Assembly (NCBI GenBank): GCA_004556655.1
Contig: SFGF01000044.1
Span: forward strand, 1-31,115
Length of the DNA: 31,115 nt
DNA from: Lachnospiraceae bacterium
Lineage (GTDB): Bacteria; Bacillota; Clostridia; Lachnospirales; Lachnospiraceae
Direction of reading: 5' to 3'
Shown here: positions 14,950 to 23,792 of the stretch, piece after piece
How positions within the stretch are numbered: position 1 is the stretch's first letter
Layout of the letters: every line of letters starts with the position of its first letter
The notes under the pieces: generated by a model
What the model was told of the DNA's origin: nothing
Database searches by the model: none
The model's input: only the letters and a program-made list of their open reading frames with translations
Position numbers and translations under genes: made by a program

Positions 14950-16335
14950 ATGGAAAAATATATAGAAAACTTAAGTGAGTGGCGTCAGAAGATAAAGAAG
15001 AGAATTCATGACACTTCTGCGCTGCGGATTATCCCCATAATTTTTTTAATTATCATTTTCGTAGGAACGTTGCTTCTGATGCTTCCGGCCGCATCAAAAA
15101 GTGGTAAAGGAACAGGATTTACGGACGCCTTATTTACGGCGACATCCGCTACCTGTGTGACAGGTCTGGTTCGATTTGATACTTATACGCATTGGACTAC
15201 ATTTGGTCAGATCGTGATCCTATGTCTGATACAGACCGGCGGTATTGGATTTATGAGCATTCCGCTCTGGCTGGTATCGTTGACCGGTCATAAAATCGGT
15301 TTGAATTCCAGGGTTCTGATGCAAAGTTCCATTTCGGCACCGCAGGTGGGCGGTGTGGTAAGACTGACCCGTTTCCTTTTGCTGGGGACTTTTTTGCTGG
15401 AAGGACTGGGAGCACTGCTATTGAGTGCTGTATTCATACCCAAATACGGCCCGGGAAAAGGTATCTACTATTCTGTGTTTCATGCGATTTCGGCTTTTTG
15501 TAATGCGGGATTTGATCTGATGGGTGGAGAGCAACAATTTTCTTCCCTTGTTACTATGGGGAATAACTGGTATCTGAATCTGGTGATTATGATATTGATT
15601 ATTGTAGGCGGGCTTGGATTTTTTGTATGGAGAGATCTGGTGGTTACCCGATTTCATTTTAAAAAATGCAAACTGCATACAAAAATTGTTCTCACAACGT
15701 CTGTGATTTTGATTATCGCAGGAGCGGTCATTATCTTTCTGATGGAATTTGGTGAAACCGGAACACAGGGAAAATCCATTCCGGAGCAGCTACTAAATGC
15801 GATGTTCCAGTCGGTTACGACACGTACCGCCGGATTTAATACAGTGGATTTGAGTAAGTTAACAGAAGGAAGTATTTTCATGATGATCATGCTGATGCTG
15901 GTGGGTGGTTCTCCGGGATCTACGGCGGGTGGTATGAAAACCACAACCATAGCTGTCCTCACCATCAGTATTATTTCTATTTTCCGCAGAAAGAAATCGG
16001 AGGAAGCTTTTGGCAGACGAATGGAGGAAGGAGTTCTCAGAAGTTCAGCCTGTGTTTTTATGATATACCTGTTTTTGATCAGCGCTTCAGCCATGCTGAT
16101 ATCCAAACTGGAGAATGTAACGATGCTGACTGCTCTGTTTGAAACAACTTCAGCGCTGGGAACGGTAGGATTGACTCTGGGGATTACCCCTCAGTTGGGG
16201 ATGTTCTCGAAGTTGTTGCTGGCTTTGCTGATGTTTGTGGGAAGAGTGGGATCACTTACTATTTTGCTGGCTTTTTCCTCACCGAAAAAAATGGTAGCTT
16301 CTAAACTGCCACTGGAAAAAGTACAGATTGGTTGA
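14950..16335 (+). CDS. ktrB: potassium uptake protein, KtrB/TrkH family
   Basis: This 461-residue polytopic protein belongs to the superfamily of K+ transporters with four repeated M1-P-M2 units. All four pore loops are visible: T-S-A-T-C-V-T-G-L, A-I-S-A-F-C-N-A-G-F-D, S-V-T-T-R-T-A-G-F-N and T-T-S-A-L-G-T-V-G-L-T. Each holds the filter glycine. The length suits KtrB. It would import K+ (often coupled to Na+) across the membrane under control of the RCK protein encoded 9 bp downstream, probably in response to osmotic stress or K+ shortage. AAAGGA lies at 14936-14941. Confidence 0.93.
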   Translation: MEKYIENLSEWRQKIKKRIHDTSALRIIPIIFLIIIFVGTLLLMLPAASKSGKGTGFTDALFTATSATCVTGLVRFDTYTHWTTFGQIVILCLIQTGGIGFMSIPLWLVSLTGHKIGLNSRVLMQSSISAPQVGGVVRLTRFLLLGTFLLEGLGALLLSAVFIPKYGPGKGIYYSVFHAISAFCNAGFDLMGGEQQFSSLVTMGNNWYLNLVIMILIIVGGLGFFVWRDLVVTRFHFKKCKLHTKIVLTTSVILIIAGAVIIFLMEFGETGTQGKSIPEQLLNAMFQSVTTRTAGFNTVDLSKLTEGSIFMMIMLMLVGGSPGSTAGGMKTTTIAVLTISIISIFRRKKSEEAFGRRMEEGVLRSSACVFMIYLFLISASAMLISKLENVTMLTALFETTSALGTVGLTLGITPQLGMFSKLLLALLMFVGRVGSLTILLAFSSPKKMVASKLPLEKVQIG

Positions 16336-16356
16336 CAGAAAGGAATGAGAATTAGA

Positions 16357-17001
16357 ATGAAATCTGTTTTAATGATTGGATTGGGACGTTTTGGACGTCA
16401 TATGGCGAGAAAATTTATTGAAGAAGGAAACGAGGTTCTTGCTATTGAGAAAAATGAAGAGAGAGCAGATTCTGCCATTGAGATTGTGCAGAATATTCAG
16501 ATTGGTGATGCTACAGATGAAAGATTTATGCAGAGCCTGGGCGTGGATAATTTTGATATCTGCGTAATTGCTATTGGTGATAATTTCCAGACTTCACTGG
16601 AGATTACCGTATTGCTGAAAGATCTTGGTGCTCCTTTTGTTCTTGCAAGAGCCAGCAGAGATGTTCATAAAAAACTGCTTCTTCGAAATGGTGCGGATTA
16701 TGTAGTGTACGGAGAACGTGAACTGGCAGAACGTCTGGCGGTCAAATTTGGCGCAGATAATATTTTTGATTATGTAATGCTGGATTCGGAGTATGCCATA
16801 TATGAAGTGGCAGTACCCAGTAAATGGTATGGAAAAAGTCTGGTAGATCTTTCAGTCAGAAATCGCTATAAGGTCAGTGTTCTTGCAACAAAGAAAGGGG
16901 GTAAAATGTATCCCCTTCCTCATTCGGATCATGTTTTTTCGCCGGATGAGACATTGCTTGTCATGGGTGATGAAGCTAGTATCAAGGGGATAACCAGATA
17001 G
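16357..17001 (+). CDS. ktrA: potassium uptake regulatory subunit, KtrA/TrkA family
   Basis: This protein of about 214 residues has an RCK_N Rossmann domain starting K-S-V-L-M-I-G-L-G-R-F-G-R-H-M-A (G-x-G-x-x-G nucleotide loop) and an RCK_C domain over the last 75 residues. It would form the cytoplasmic ring that gates KtrB in response to ATP/ADP, and often c-di-AMP at RCK_C. The start is ambiguous: ATG 16345 is only 1 nt from AAAGGA, while ATG 16357 is 13 nt away but begins the conserved sequence. It sits 21 bp after ktrB, in one operon. Confidence 0.9.
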   Translation: MKSVLMIGLGRFGRHMARKFIEEGNEVLAIEKNEERADSAIEIVQNIQIGDATDERFMQSLGVDNFDICVIAIGDNFQTSLEITVLLKDLGAPFVLARASRDVHKKLLLRNGADYVVYGERELAERLAVKFGADNIFDYVMLDSEYAIYEVAVPSKWYGKSLVDLSVRNRYKVSVLATKKGGKMYPLPHSDHVFSPDETLLVMGDEASIKGITR

Positions 17002-17019
17002 GGGACAGACCCCTGTCCG
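17001..17019. repeat. short REP-like motif after ktrA
   Basis: GGGGACAGACCCCTGTCCG contains the inverted repeat GGACAG/CTGTCC around ACCC and overlaps the end of the ktrA stop codon. It shares GGGGACAGACCC with the reverse complement of the motif at 83-99. It is a third locus for the family also seen in 4246-4481. Confidence 0.5.
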
Positions 17020-17037
17020 AGATTGTGAGGTAAGAAT

Positions 17038-17817
17038 ATGGAAATTTTTTTGGGACTTATGATTCCGTTTATCGGGACAGCAGCCGGGGCGGGATGTGTA
17101 TTTTTTTTGAGAAATCAGTTGAAACCACTGGTACAGAAAATCCTTCTGGGATTTGCTTCCGGGGTTATGGTGGCGGCTTCCGTGTGGTCACTTCTGATAC
17201 CGGCTATGGATCAGTCGGAGAGCATGGGAAAGTTCGCTTTTATTCCGGCAGCTGTGGGATTTTTGCTGGGAATTGGTTTTTTACTTTTGATGGACCGTAT
17301 TACACCGCATCTGCATCTGGGGTGTAATGAGGCAGAGGGTCCAAAATGTTCATTAAAAAAAACGACGATGCTTGTCCTGGCAGTTACCCTTCATAATATT
17401 CCGGAAGGAATGGCGGTAGGTGTGGTTTTTGCGGGAATGATGGCAGATCAGGCGGAGATTAATCTGATGGCTGCCATGGCACTGTCCATCGGTATTGCTA
17501 TTCAGAACTTTCCTGAGGGAGCGATCATTTCTCTTCCGCTTAGAAGTGAAGAGGGAATGGGAAAAGGAAAGGCATTTCTTTATGGTGCTGTTTCCGGTAT
17601 CGTAGAACCAATTGCCGCGGGAGTTACGATTTTGCTGTTTCGTTTTATTCAGCCGCTGCTTCCGTATCTTCTGGCATTTGCTGCAGGAGCAATGATCTAC
17701 GTGGTTGTGGAAGAACTGATACCGGAGGCAAGTGAGGGAGAACACAGTAATATCGGAACGATTGGTTTTGCGGTTGGATTTGTGTTGATGATGATTTTAG
17801 ATGTGGCATTGGGATAA
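17038..17817 (+). CDS. ZIP-family metal transporter
   Basis: This 259-residue, eight-helix membrane protein carries the ZIP metal-site motifs H-N-I-P-E-G-M-A-V-G in helix IV and Q-N-F-P-E-G-A-I in helix V. H in the second motif is replaced by Q, as in several bacterial ZIPs. A histidine-containing loop (P-H-L-H-L-G-C) precedes helix IV. It should move divalent metal such as Zn2+ across the membrane; preference and direction cannot be told. GTGAGGTAAG lies upstream of ATG 17038. It follows ktrA by 36 bp, so read-through from the ktr promoter is possible. Confidence 0.9.
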   Translation: MEIFLGLMIPFIGTAAGAGCVFFLRNQLKPLVQKILLGFASGVMVAASVWSLLIPAMDQSESMGKFAFIPAAVGFLLGIGFLLLMDRITPHLHLGCNEAEGPKCSLKKTTMLVLAVTLHNIPEGMAVGVVFAGMMADQAEINLMAAMALSIGIAIQNFPEGAIISLPLRSEEGMGKGKAFLYGAVSGIVEPIAAGVTILLFRFIQPLLPYLLAFAAGAMIYVVVEELIPEASEGEHSNIGTIGFAVGFVLMMILDVALG

Positions 17818-17845
17818 AAAAGTACGCCGGAAGGCGTACTTTTTA
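17816..17845. terminator. bidirectional terminator
   Basis: An AGTACGCC/GGCGTACT stem (17821-17828, 17833-17840) with a GGAA tetraloop is flanked by A5 on the left and T5 on the right. It lies between the convergent ZIP transporter and response-regulator genes, ending both transcripts. Confidence 0.92.
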
Positions 17846-19454
17846 TGATGGGGAGAGTTGGGTATTTTGTTCACGATAGACAGAAGGAGAAACACCAAGT
17901 TTCTTTTTAAAACTATTGCTGAAATAGTACTGATTCGTATATCCGCATCTGGTACTTATTTCTTTCAGAGACAGATTAGATTTTGTCAGGTACTGACAGG
18001 CTTTGTCTATACGGCAGGAAGATATCGTATCGCTGATACTCTGTCCGCAGTTCTTTTTTGTACAGGGCACTTAAATAAGCAGGACTTACATTGGCATGTT
18101 TTGCTATGTCATTCAGACAAAGAGCATTGTCTTCAAAATTCTCTATAATATAACTCTGAACCAATTCGCACAGTTGATTGTGGTAGGAGTTCAGAGAAGT
18201 ATCTAATTTTTGGCAGACCAGTATACACAGATCATTCATCCACTGATAAAATTGTTCGTAAGTGCTGAATTGGTCAAACTGATTGTAAACAGATATTATT
18301 TTATTTTCCAGATCTGAAGTATCAATATTTAACTCATAGAGAAATTTCAGTATACGGCCCAGGAGAGAATAAATTCGGATAAACAGAATATTTTTTGTGT
18401 AACATTTCTGGGATAACTCCTGAAAGAAATTGTGCAGCCATTGTTCGATTGCTTGCGTATTTTTCTGGCAGATCAGCTGGATCAGTTCTTCCTCCCGGGA
18501 ATCTGAAAATGAGAGCAGACTGAATTCTTTTCCCATGGCTTCTTTTGCATCAAATATATTCTGATGAGGAAAGAAAAAACGATATTTCAGAGCGTGAGAA
18601 GCATTTTCAAAAGAAATATGCAGATTCCAGACACTGTCTACGATTGTTCCGATTCCAAAATTCAGCTGTAGTACGCTATTTTTATAAGTGTCGATAAAAG
18701 TTGAAACAATTTTATGGATGACCTGAAAAAAGTGATTGGGGTTATTTGTATTTTGTGCCAGAATACAGATAATGCCGCTGAATTCTTTGACAAAGTAAAC
18801 GGTATCAAAGACGCTGAAACTTTCCTGAAGCAGATCCATTACGTTCATCAGTTCCATTTGATATTGCGTGATACCCAGTTCTGCTTCTATAGAGGAAGAG
18901 TTTTCTATTTCCAACTTAACCACAGAAAAATTGTTGTAGTCCAGGTTTAAATTCAGGTATTCCGCATATCTTCCAAGATGATCGTGCGCATCGCTGCCGG
19001 AATAGTGGAGCAGATCCAAAAGAAACTTTTCTGTCAGGACAGGTCGGCTTTGTTTCAGCAGTTCCATATTGCGATTTTCCCGATCAATAGTACGGAAAGC
19101 GTGTTCGATTTTTTCAGTAAGATAACCGTAATCTAAAGGTTTTTCAATATAGTCACAGACCCCCAGACGGATGGCACGTTTAGCATATTCAAATTTATCA
19201 TATGCACTAATAAGTATTATTTTTACCATTGGATTAATGGCGATGGCCTGGCTGCTCATGGAGATCCCATCCAGATCCGGCATTTCTATATCAGAAATAA
19301 TAAGATCTACAGGATCTTCTTTGATTGCTTCTATGGCTGATTCACCGTTGTTTTCCACATGAGTCACTTCTGCATCTAAACGTTCCCAGTTAATATTTTT
19401 TATAATACCTTCGGTGGAAAGATAATTGTCATCTACAATCATCACTTTTTTCAT
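17843..19454 (-). pseudogene. YesN-like AraC-type response regulator, frameshifted in its DNA-binding domain
   Basis: Reading down the minus strand, the first frame (19454-17976, 492 residues) has a receiver domain with D8-D9, phospho-acceptor D55, S83 and K105. A long middle domain and the first half of an AraC helix-turn-helix (D-I-A-K-H-A-N-V-S-P-A-Y-L-S-A-L-Y-K-K) follow. It then runs into unrelated sequence (R-T-E-Y-Q-R) and stops. The missing second half (G-Q-S-I-S-D...G-Y-T-N-Q-Y-Y-F-S-N-S-F-K-K) is intact in another frame, ending at 17843. Removing one base, for example from the A6 run (T6 on plus, 18054-18059), restores a normal protein of about 536 residues. It would regulate the ABC operon with the kinase. 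A true mutation, a sequencing error and slippage all remain possible. Confidence 0.82.
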
Positions 19455-19456
19455 TT

Positions 19457-21250
19457 CTATTCCTCCATTTGTTCAAAAATAATGGTAACCTCTGTACCTT
19501 CTCCGGGAGTACTTTCGATTTGTACAGAACCATTTCCGAAAGAAGGACTTGAAATCCTTTTATTTACATTTCCGATTCCAAAATGTTTTTCATAATTTAC
19601 GGTTTTATTTTTCAACGTATCCTGTAATTCTTTCAATTGCTCCGGTGGTATTCCGATTCCGTTATCTATAATGGTAATGATGACTTCATCATCTCCATAC
19701 ATCACATTCAGTATGATATGAATGCTTGTAGTGCTGCGGGAATATCCATGCTGAATACAGTTTTCAAGAAACGGCTGTAACGTAAACTTACAGATCAGAT
19801 AATTTTCGATTCCGTCTTCGGTATGTATTTCCCAGGACAACGTGTCATTATGACAAAGTTTTTCCATTTCAAGATAAAGTCTTGCTATTTCCAGTTCATC
19901 CTTTATAGAAATGCGTTCTTGTGATTTACGCAAAGATAACCGGTAAAAGCGGGTCAGGTCAGTGATCATTTGATCGGCAATATCCAGTTTCCCCAAGCTT
20001 TGGCAGGTTTTGATGGTTCCCAGAATATTGTAGAGAAAATGAGGATTGATCTGGGATTGCAGCAGCTGATACTTCAGTTTTTCTTCTGAAAGAGACAGTT
20101 CCAGGATGGACTGCATGTTTTCATTCAGAGATGACTGCATGTTTATAAAGGTAAGTCCCAGAGTGTCAATTTCGTCATAAAAAGAAGGATCTTTGGAAAC
20201 AGGTAGCAGGTTTTCGCAGGTAACTTCTTTGCCCAGACGAAAGTTTTGCATAGCGTTTGACAGGCGTCGGAGACGTACAGAGAGATTTCCTGAAATCATA
20301 ATGATGATTAAAATAGTCAGAGGTATCGTTATAAGCAAAGTGATCACAATTGTTTTCAGAAGAATTCTTGTGTTTTCTCCGATATATTTTTCCGGAATTT
20401 CCGTTACATGGTACCAGCCGTTATCCAGTTGTACTGAGTGATAATGAATCTGATTCTGAACATATGTAGTTTCTGTATGTGAAGAAACTGATGAAAAATT
20501 TTCTTCTGTCAGACGGATACCGCATTGGGTTCTGTCAGTATGTGCCATAATTGTTCCATCTTGCGATAAAATATAACTGGTAATCCGGGCATCGGAAAAA
20601 GTTTCTGACAGAGCATCCGAAAATTCATAGGGATTCAGGAGAATCAGGTAAGCGTATTCCAGTTCCCCACTGCTTTGGTTGCGGAGAACCCGGCAGCAGG
20701 CAACCACATCATTTGCAGAGTCTGTTTCGGATAAAACAAAAGGTAATTTCAAATTGGTCTGATAAAACCATATAGAATCTGTACCAGGATTTTCCAACTG
20801 TTTGTCAGATAGATGGAAATCTGAAAAGTGTACCAGTGGATAAAAATAAAGTCCCTCTGCTGCACCCAGCTGGTCTTGTGGAAGAAAAATCATAATATGA
20901 TGAAAACCAAAAGTAGTTTTATAGAGATAAATATTGTTGCGAACATCATTGAATACAGAAAGATACTCATCAAGATCACTGCCGGAATGAGAAAGTGTAT
21001 ACATATTGTACTGGATGGAATCAGCCACATTCTCCGTTTGTTTCAGTCGATTATTGATCTGCATATTCAATTGATCGTCGGCAAGAATAGTGGAATTTAT
21101 GATCCGATCTGCCGCAATCCCATAAGTTACATGATAAAAGATAATACCGATGATACTTAATGGAAGTAAAGTACATATGAAAAAAGCAAGAAGCAGTTTG
21201 GTACGAAAACCGGAAAACGTAGATCGCATTTTTTTATAAAAATTTTTCAT
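19457..21250 (-). CDS. YesM-like sensor histidine kinase
   Basis: This 597-residue kinase has a first membrane helix (about 18-40), a large extracellular sensor domain (41-296, dCache-like), a second helix (297-320), HAMP (321-373) and a His_kinase domain. The phosphorylated H404 is in I-N-P-H-F-L-Y-N. The ATPase domain has N497 in L-E-N-C-I-Q-H-G and D529-G531 in D-N-G-I-G-I. All catalytic motifs look intact. It ends 2 bp before the response regulator, whose GGAGG lies at its 3' end. It is divergent from the sugar ABC operon, which it likely controls by sensing an external sugar or receptor. Its partner regulator is frameshifted, so signalling may be blocked. Confidence 0.9.
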   Translation of the reverse strand: MKNFYKKMRSTFSGFRTKLLLAFFICTLLPLSIIGIIFYHVTYGIAADRIINSTILADDQLNMQINNRLKQTENVADSIQYNMYTLSHSGSDLDEYLSVFNDVRNNIYLYKTTFGFHHIMIFLPQDQLGAAEGLYFYPLVHFSDFHLSDKQLENPGTDSIWFYQTNLKLPFVLSETDSANDVVACCRVLRNQSSGELEYAYLILLNPYEFSDALSETFSDARITSYILSQDGTIMAHTDRTQCGIRLTEENFSSVSSHTETTYVQNQIHYHSVQLDNGWYHVTEIPEKYIGENTRILLKTIVITLLITIPLTILIIIMISGNLSVRLRRLSNAMQNFRLGKEVTCENLLPVSKDPSFYDEIDTLGLTFINMQSSLNENMQSILELSLSEEKLKYQLLQSQINPHFLYNILGTIKTCQSLGKLDIADQMITDLTRFYRLSLRKSQERISIKDELEIARLYLEMEKLCHNDTLSWEIHTEDGIENYLICKFTLQPFLENCIQHGYSRSTTSIHIILNVMYGDDEVIITIIDNGIGIPPEQLKELQDTLKNKTVNYEKHFGIGNVNKRISSPSFGNGSVQIESTPGEGTEVTIIFEQMEE

Positions 21251-21313
21251 GGCTGAAAATTCCTTTCCTGGCAGTGAAACAGTATTTGAGAGCTGTTATG
21301 TATTACGTTTTTC

Positions 21314-21342
21314 ATTATAAAAAAAGAGTAACCGGATTTCAA
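21314..21342 (-). promoter_or_regulatory. promoter of the kinase/regulator operon
   Basis: On the minus strand TTGAAA (21337-21342) and TATAAT (21314-21319) are 17 bp apart, about 64 bp upstream of the kinase ATG. I found no comparably clear promoter on the plus strand for the ABC operon in this 222-bp divergent gap, as expected if it needs an activator. Confidence 0.65.
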
Positions 21343-21472
21343 CAAAGATAAAAATAATATAAATGAATCAAAAAATATTGTATTTCGTTTCGTAGATGTT
21401 TTTGGTATTTTTTACCTATCAAAAATAACAGACGGCAAACAAAAAGATGAGATGCCGGGAATGGAGGAACGA

Positions 21473-22762
21473 ATGAAGAAGAAAGTGGTAAGTCTTATGC
21501 TTTGTGCGGCAATGGCAGCAGGAATGCTTACAGGATGTGGCGGGGAAAATGCTGATAAAGCCACATCAACAACAGATGGTACAGAGGCAGCATCAGGAAA
21601 AAGTGATGAAGAATATGATCTGACACTGTACAGTATCAACACAACAGATGCAGATTTTGATGAGTGGCTTCAGAACGTGGAGGAAGCAACAGGACTGAAT
21701 ATTAATGTAATTGCAGCTCCGACAGATTCAGATACTCGTCAGCAGAAAATCACAACCATTTTGTCTACAGCTGATGCAAGTGTGGATATTATTGAAATTA
21801 ATGACGAGATGAGTGCATCATTTAAAAACTCAGGATGGCTGGAAGGTCTGAATGATACTGTTATGACAGAGGATATCAGAGGTGAATTTGCACAGGGATA
21901 TCTGGAACAGATGATTACCGATAAAGATGGTAATATCGTAGGAGTACCTGGATATGCAGGATATCTGGCATTCTGGGTAAATCAGGAAATTATGGATGAA
22001 GTGGGAATCACATCTATTGATACGAAAGAAGATTTTGTAAAATATCTGGAAGCTGCTTCAGGTGATGGAAGATATGGATATGGCGGTTCCTGGGAGAAGA
22101 CTTATGTGTTCAATGAAATCGCACAGTTTGTAAATATGTTCGGCGGTGACTATTTTGACTGGACAAACCCGGCAAATAAAGAAGCGATTCAGTTCATGCA
22201 TGATATGGTAGCCAACGGTCAGACACCGATCGATCAGATTGCTGATAAATATGAACAGATGAATCCGAAAGCAAATGATGGAAAATACGGAAGCCTGTTT
22301 ATGTGGGGACTTGGAACTGATTATGAAAAAGCTGGTATGCTGGGAGATGATAAAATCCATATGGCTATGGTGCCGGATTTCAGCGGAACAGGTGAAAGAG
22401 CAATTTTTACAGACTCCTGGAGTTATGTATTAAATGCTGCATCCAAAAATAAAGAAGCAGCGATCAAATTCCTGCAGTATATGGCAGATGAAGGTGGAAT
22501 GGAAGCTTCCTATAAAGCATTTGACCGTTATCCGGCCAGAGCAGATGTAGCAGAAAAAGTAGTACCTGACACAGATCCTGCAAAAGAAATGTACAGCAGA
22601 TATGCATCAGAATGTAAGGTACAGGGACGTCCGATGCTTCCGCAGACCATGGAATTCATTACAGATATGGGAACTATTTTCCAGTCATGTATGAAAGACG
22701 AAATCACTGTTGATGAATTCTGTGTAAAAGCACAGGAACTGGTAGAAAAATACAGTGCATAA
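21473..22762 (+). CDS. sugar ABC transporter substrate-binding lipoprotein 1
   Basis: This 429-residue protein has a lipoprotein signal (M-L-T-G-C-G-G) and a family-1 solute-binding fold as in CUT1 sugar importers. ATG 21473 is preferred because GGAGG (21463-21467) sits just before it and the signal peptide follows; an ATG at 21452 adds seven atypical residues. It should capture an oligosaccharide or glycoside outside the membrane for the permeases encoded downstream. It shares many blocks with the second lipoprotein at 25790, such as S-V-D-I-I-x-x-N-D-E-M and N-M-F-G-G-D-Y. A hairpin downstream separates it from the permeases, which would raise its relative expression. Confidence 0.92.
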   Translation: MKKKVVSLMLCAAMAAGMLTGCGGENADKATSTTDGTEAASGKSDEEYDLTLYSINTTDADFDEWLQNVEEATGLNINVIAAPTDSDTRQQKITTILSTADASVDIIEINDEMSASFKNSGWLEGLNDTVMTEDIRGEFAQGYLEQMITDKDGNIVGVPGYAGYLAFWVNQEIMDEVGITSIDTKEDFVKYLEAASGDGRYGYGGSWEKTYVFNEIAQFVNMFGGDYFDWTNPANKEAIQFMHDMVANGQTPIDQIADKYEQMNPKANDGKYGSLFMWGLGTDYEKAGMLGDDKIHMAMVPDFSGTGERAIFTDSWSYVLNAASKNKEAAIKFLQYMADEGGMEASYKAFDRYPARADVAEKVVPDTDPAKEMYSRYASECKVQGRPMLPQTMEFITDMGTIFQSCMKDEITVDEFCVKAQELVEKYSA

Positions 22763-22825
22763 AAACCGTTGTGTAAAAGTACAGGGAAGAATACAGTTTC
22801 TGTAAATTATAAAAAGCAGTTATCG

Positions 22826-22863
22826 GGGCATCGCAGAAATAAATCTTCATGCGGTGCCCTTTA
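22826..22863 (+). terminator. intercistronic hairpin/attenuator
   Basis: GGGCATCGCA (22826-22835) pairs with TGCGGTGCCC (22850-22859) with one G-T wobble, followed by TTTAT. Lying between the receptor and permease genes, it would end part of the transcripts or protect the 3' end of the receptor mRNA. Confidence 0.65.
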
Positions 22864-22901
22864 TCCTGAGATACAAAAATATATGTAAGAGGAGAAAAAA
22901 G

Positions 22902-23780
22902 GTGACAATCAGTAAAAAATCAATGAAGTGGATACCATGGATACTGATTCTTCCGGTAGTAATCATCCGGGGTTTTACAACGCTGTATCCGATTCTGGTA
23001 ACACTGAAAAACAGTTTATTTGATATAAAAATTTTGTCCGGTGTTAATGAATTTGTCGGATTAGCGAATTATGTAAATGTATTTAAAGATGCAAAAGTAA
23101 TTACGTCTATTAAGTTTACAGTGATTTTTGTAGTGGTGTCTATGATATTTCACGTTGTCCTCGGAGTAGCTCTTGCTTTAATTTTGAATATGAAATTCAG
23201 AGGACGTCGTTTCCTGAGAACGATTGTTCTGATTCCCTGGGCAATGCCGGCTGTTGTAATAGGTATGGCAGCAAAATGGGCATTTAATAATGATTATGGT
23301 CTGATTAACGATTTGATTCGTCGTTTTGTGTCAGATTTTCAGTATAACTGGCTGATTAACACAGGTTCGGCCAGAGCAGCAGTAATTGCAATGGATTTAT
23401 GGAAGGATCTTCCGTTTTTTGCCATTCTTGTGTTATCGGGACTGCAGTTTATTTCCGGTGATATTTATGAGGCTGCAAAGGTAGATGGCGCAAATGGTAT
23501 TCAGAGTTTTTTCAGAATTACGTTGCCTTTGATTACTAAAAATGTAATTACACTCTGTATTCCGTTTACACTCTGGAGACTGACTACATTTGATTTGGTT
23601 TATGCTATGACATCCGGTGGTCCCGGTGAGGATACTTCACTGATTGCTTATCGTATTACTATGGAGGCATTTACGAATCTGAATGTAGGATATGCATCTA
23701 CATTGGCTGTTATGTTGTTTATCGTTATGGCGGTTTTCAGCTGGTTCAATATCCGGGTTATGAGTAAATATTCTGATTAG
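22902..23780 (+). CDS. sugar ABC transporter permease (MalF-type)
   Basis: From GTG 22902 (AAGAGGAG at 22887-22894, 7 nt away) this is 292 residues with six predicted helices. The cytoplasmic E-A-A motif (E-A-A-K-V-D-G-A-N...R-I-T-L-P-L-I) docks the ATPase. An upstream ATG (22854) would add sixteen basic residues that precede the ribosome site, so I reject it. With the MalG-type partner it forms the membrane channel. No ATPase gene occurs in the operon; such importers commonly share an MsmK/MsmX-type ATPase encoded elsewhere. Confidence 0.92.
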   Translation: MTISKKSMKWIPWILILPVVIIRGFTTLYPILVTLKNSLFDIKILSGVNEFVGLANYVNVFKDAKVITSIKFTVIFVVVSMIFHVVLGVALALILNMKFRGRRFLRTIVLIPWAMPAVVIGMAAKWAFNNDYGLINDLIRRFVSDFQYNWLINTGSARAAVIAMDLWKDLPFFAILVLSGLQFISGDIYEAAKVDGANGIQSFFRITLPLITKNVITLCIPFTLWRLTTFDLVYAMTSGGPGEDTSLIAYRITMEAFTNLNVGYASTLAVMLFIVMAVFSWFNIRVMSKYSD

Positions 23781-23792
23781 GAGGGGACATTG

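Noticed and set aside
18054..18059. A6 run in the regulator as a dnaX-like programmed frameshift site
   Set aside because: The needed shift is +1 (or loss of one base), whereas A-AAA-AAG sites promote -1. No supporting stop codon or stimulatory structure is seen at the site.
21251..21472. Plus-strand sigma-A promoter or catabolite (cre) site for the ABC operon
   Set aside because: No pair of boxes with acceptable spacing and no convincing cre palindrome was found in this divergent gap.
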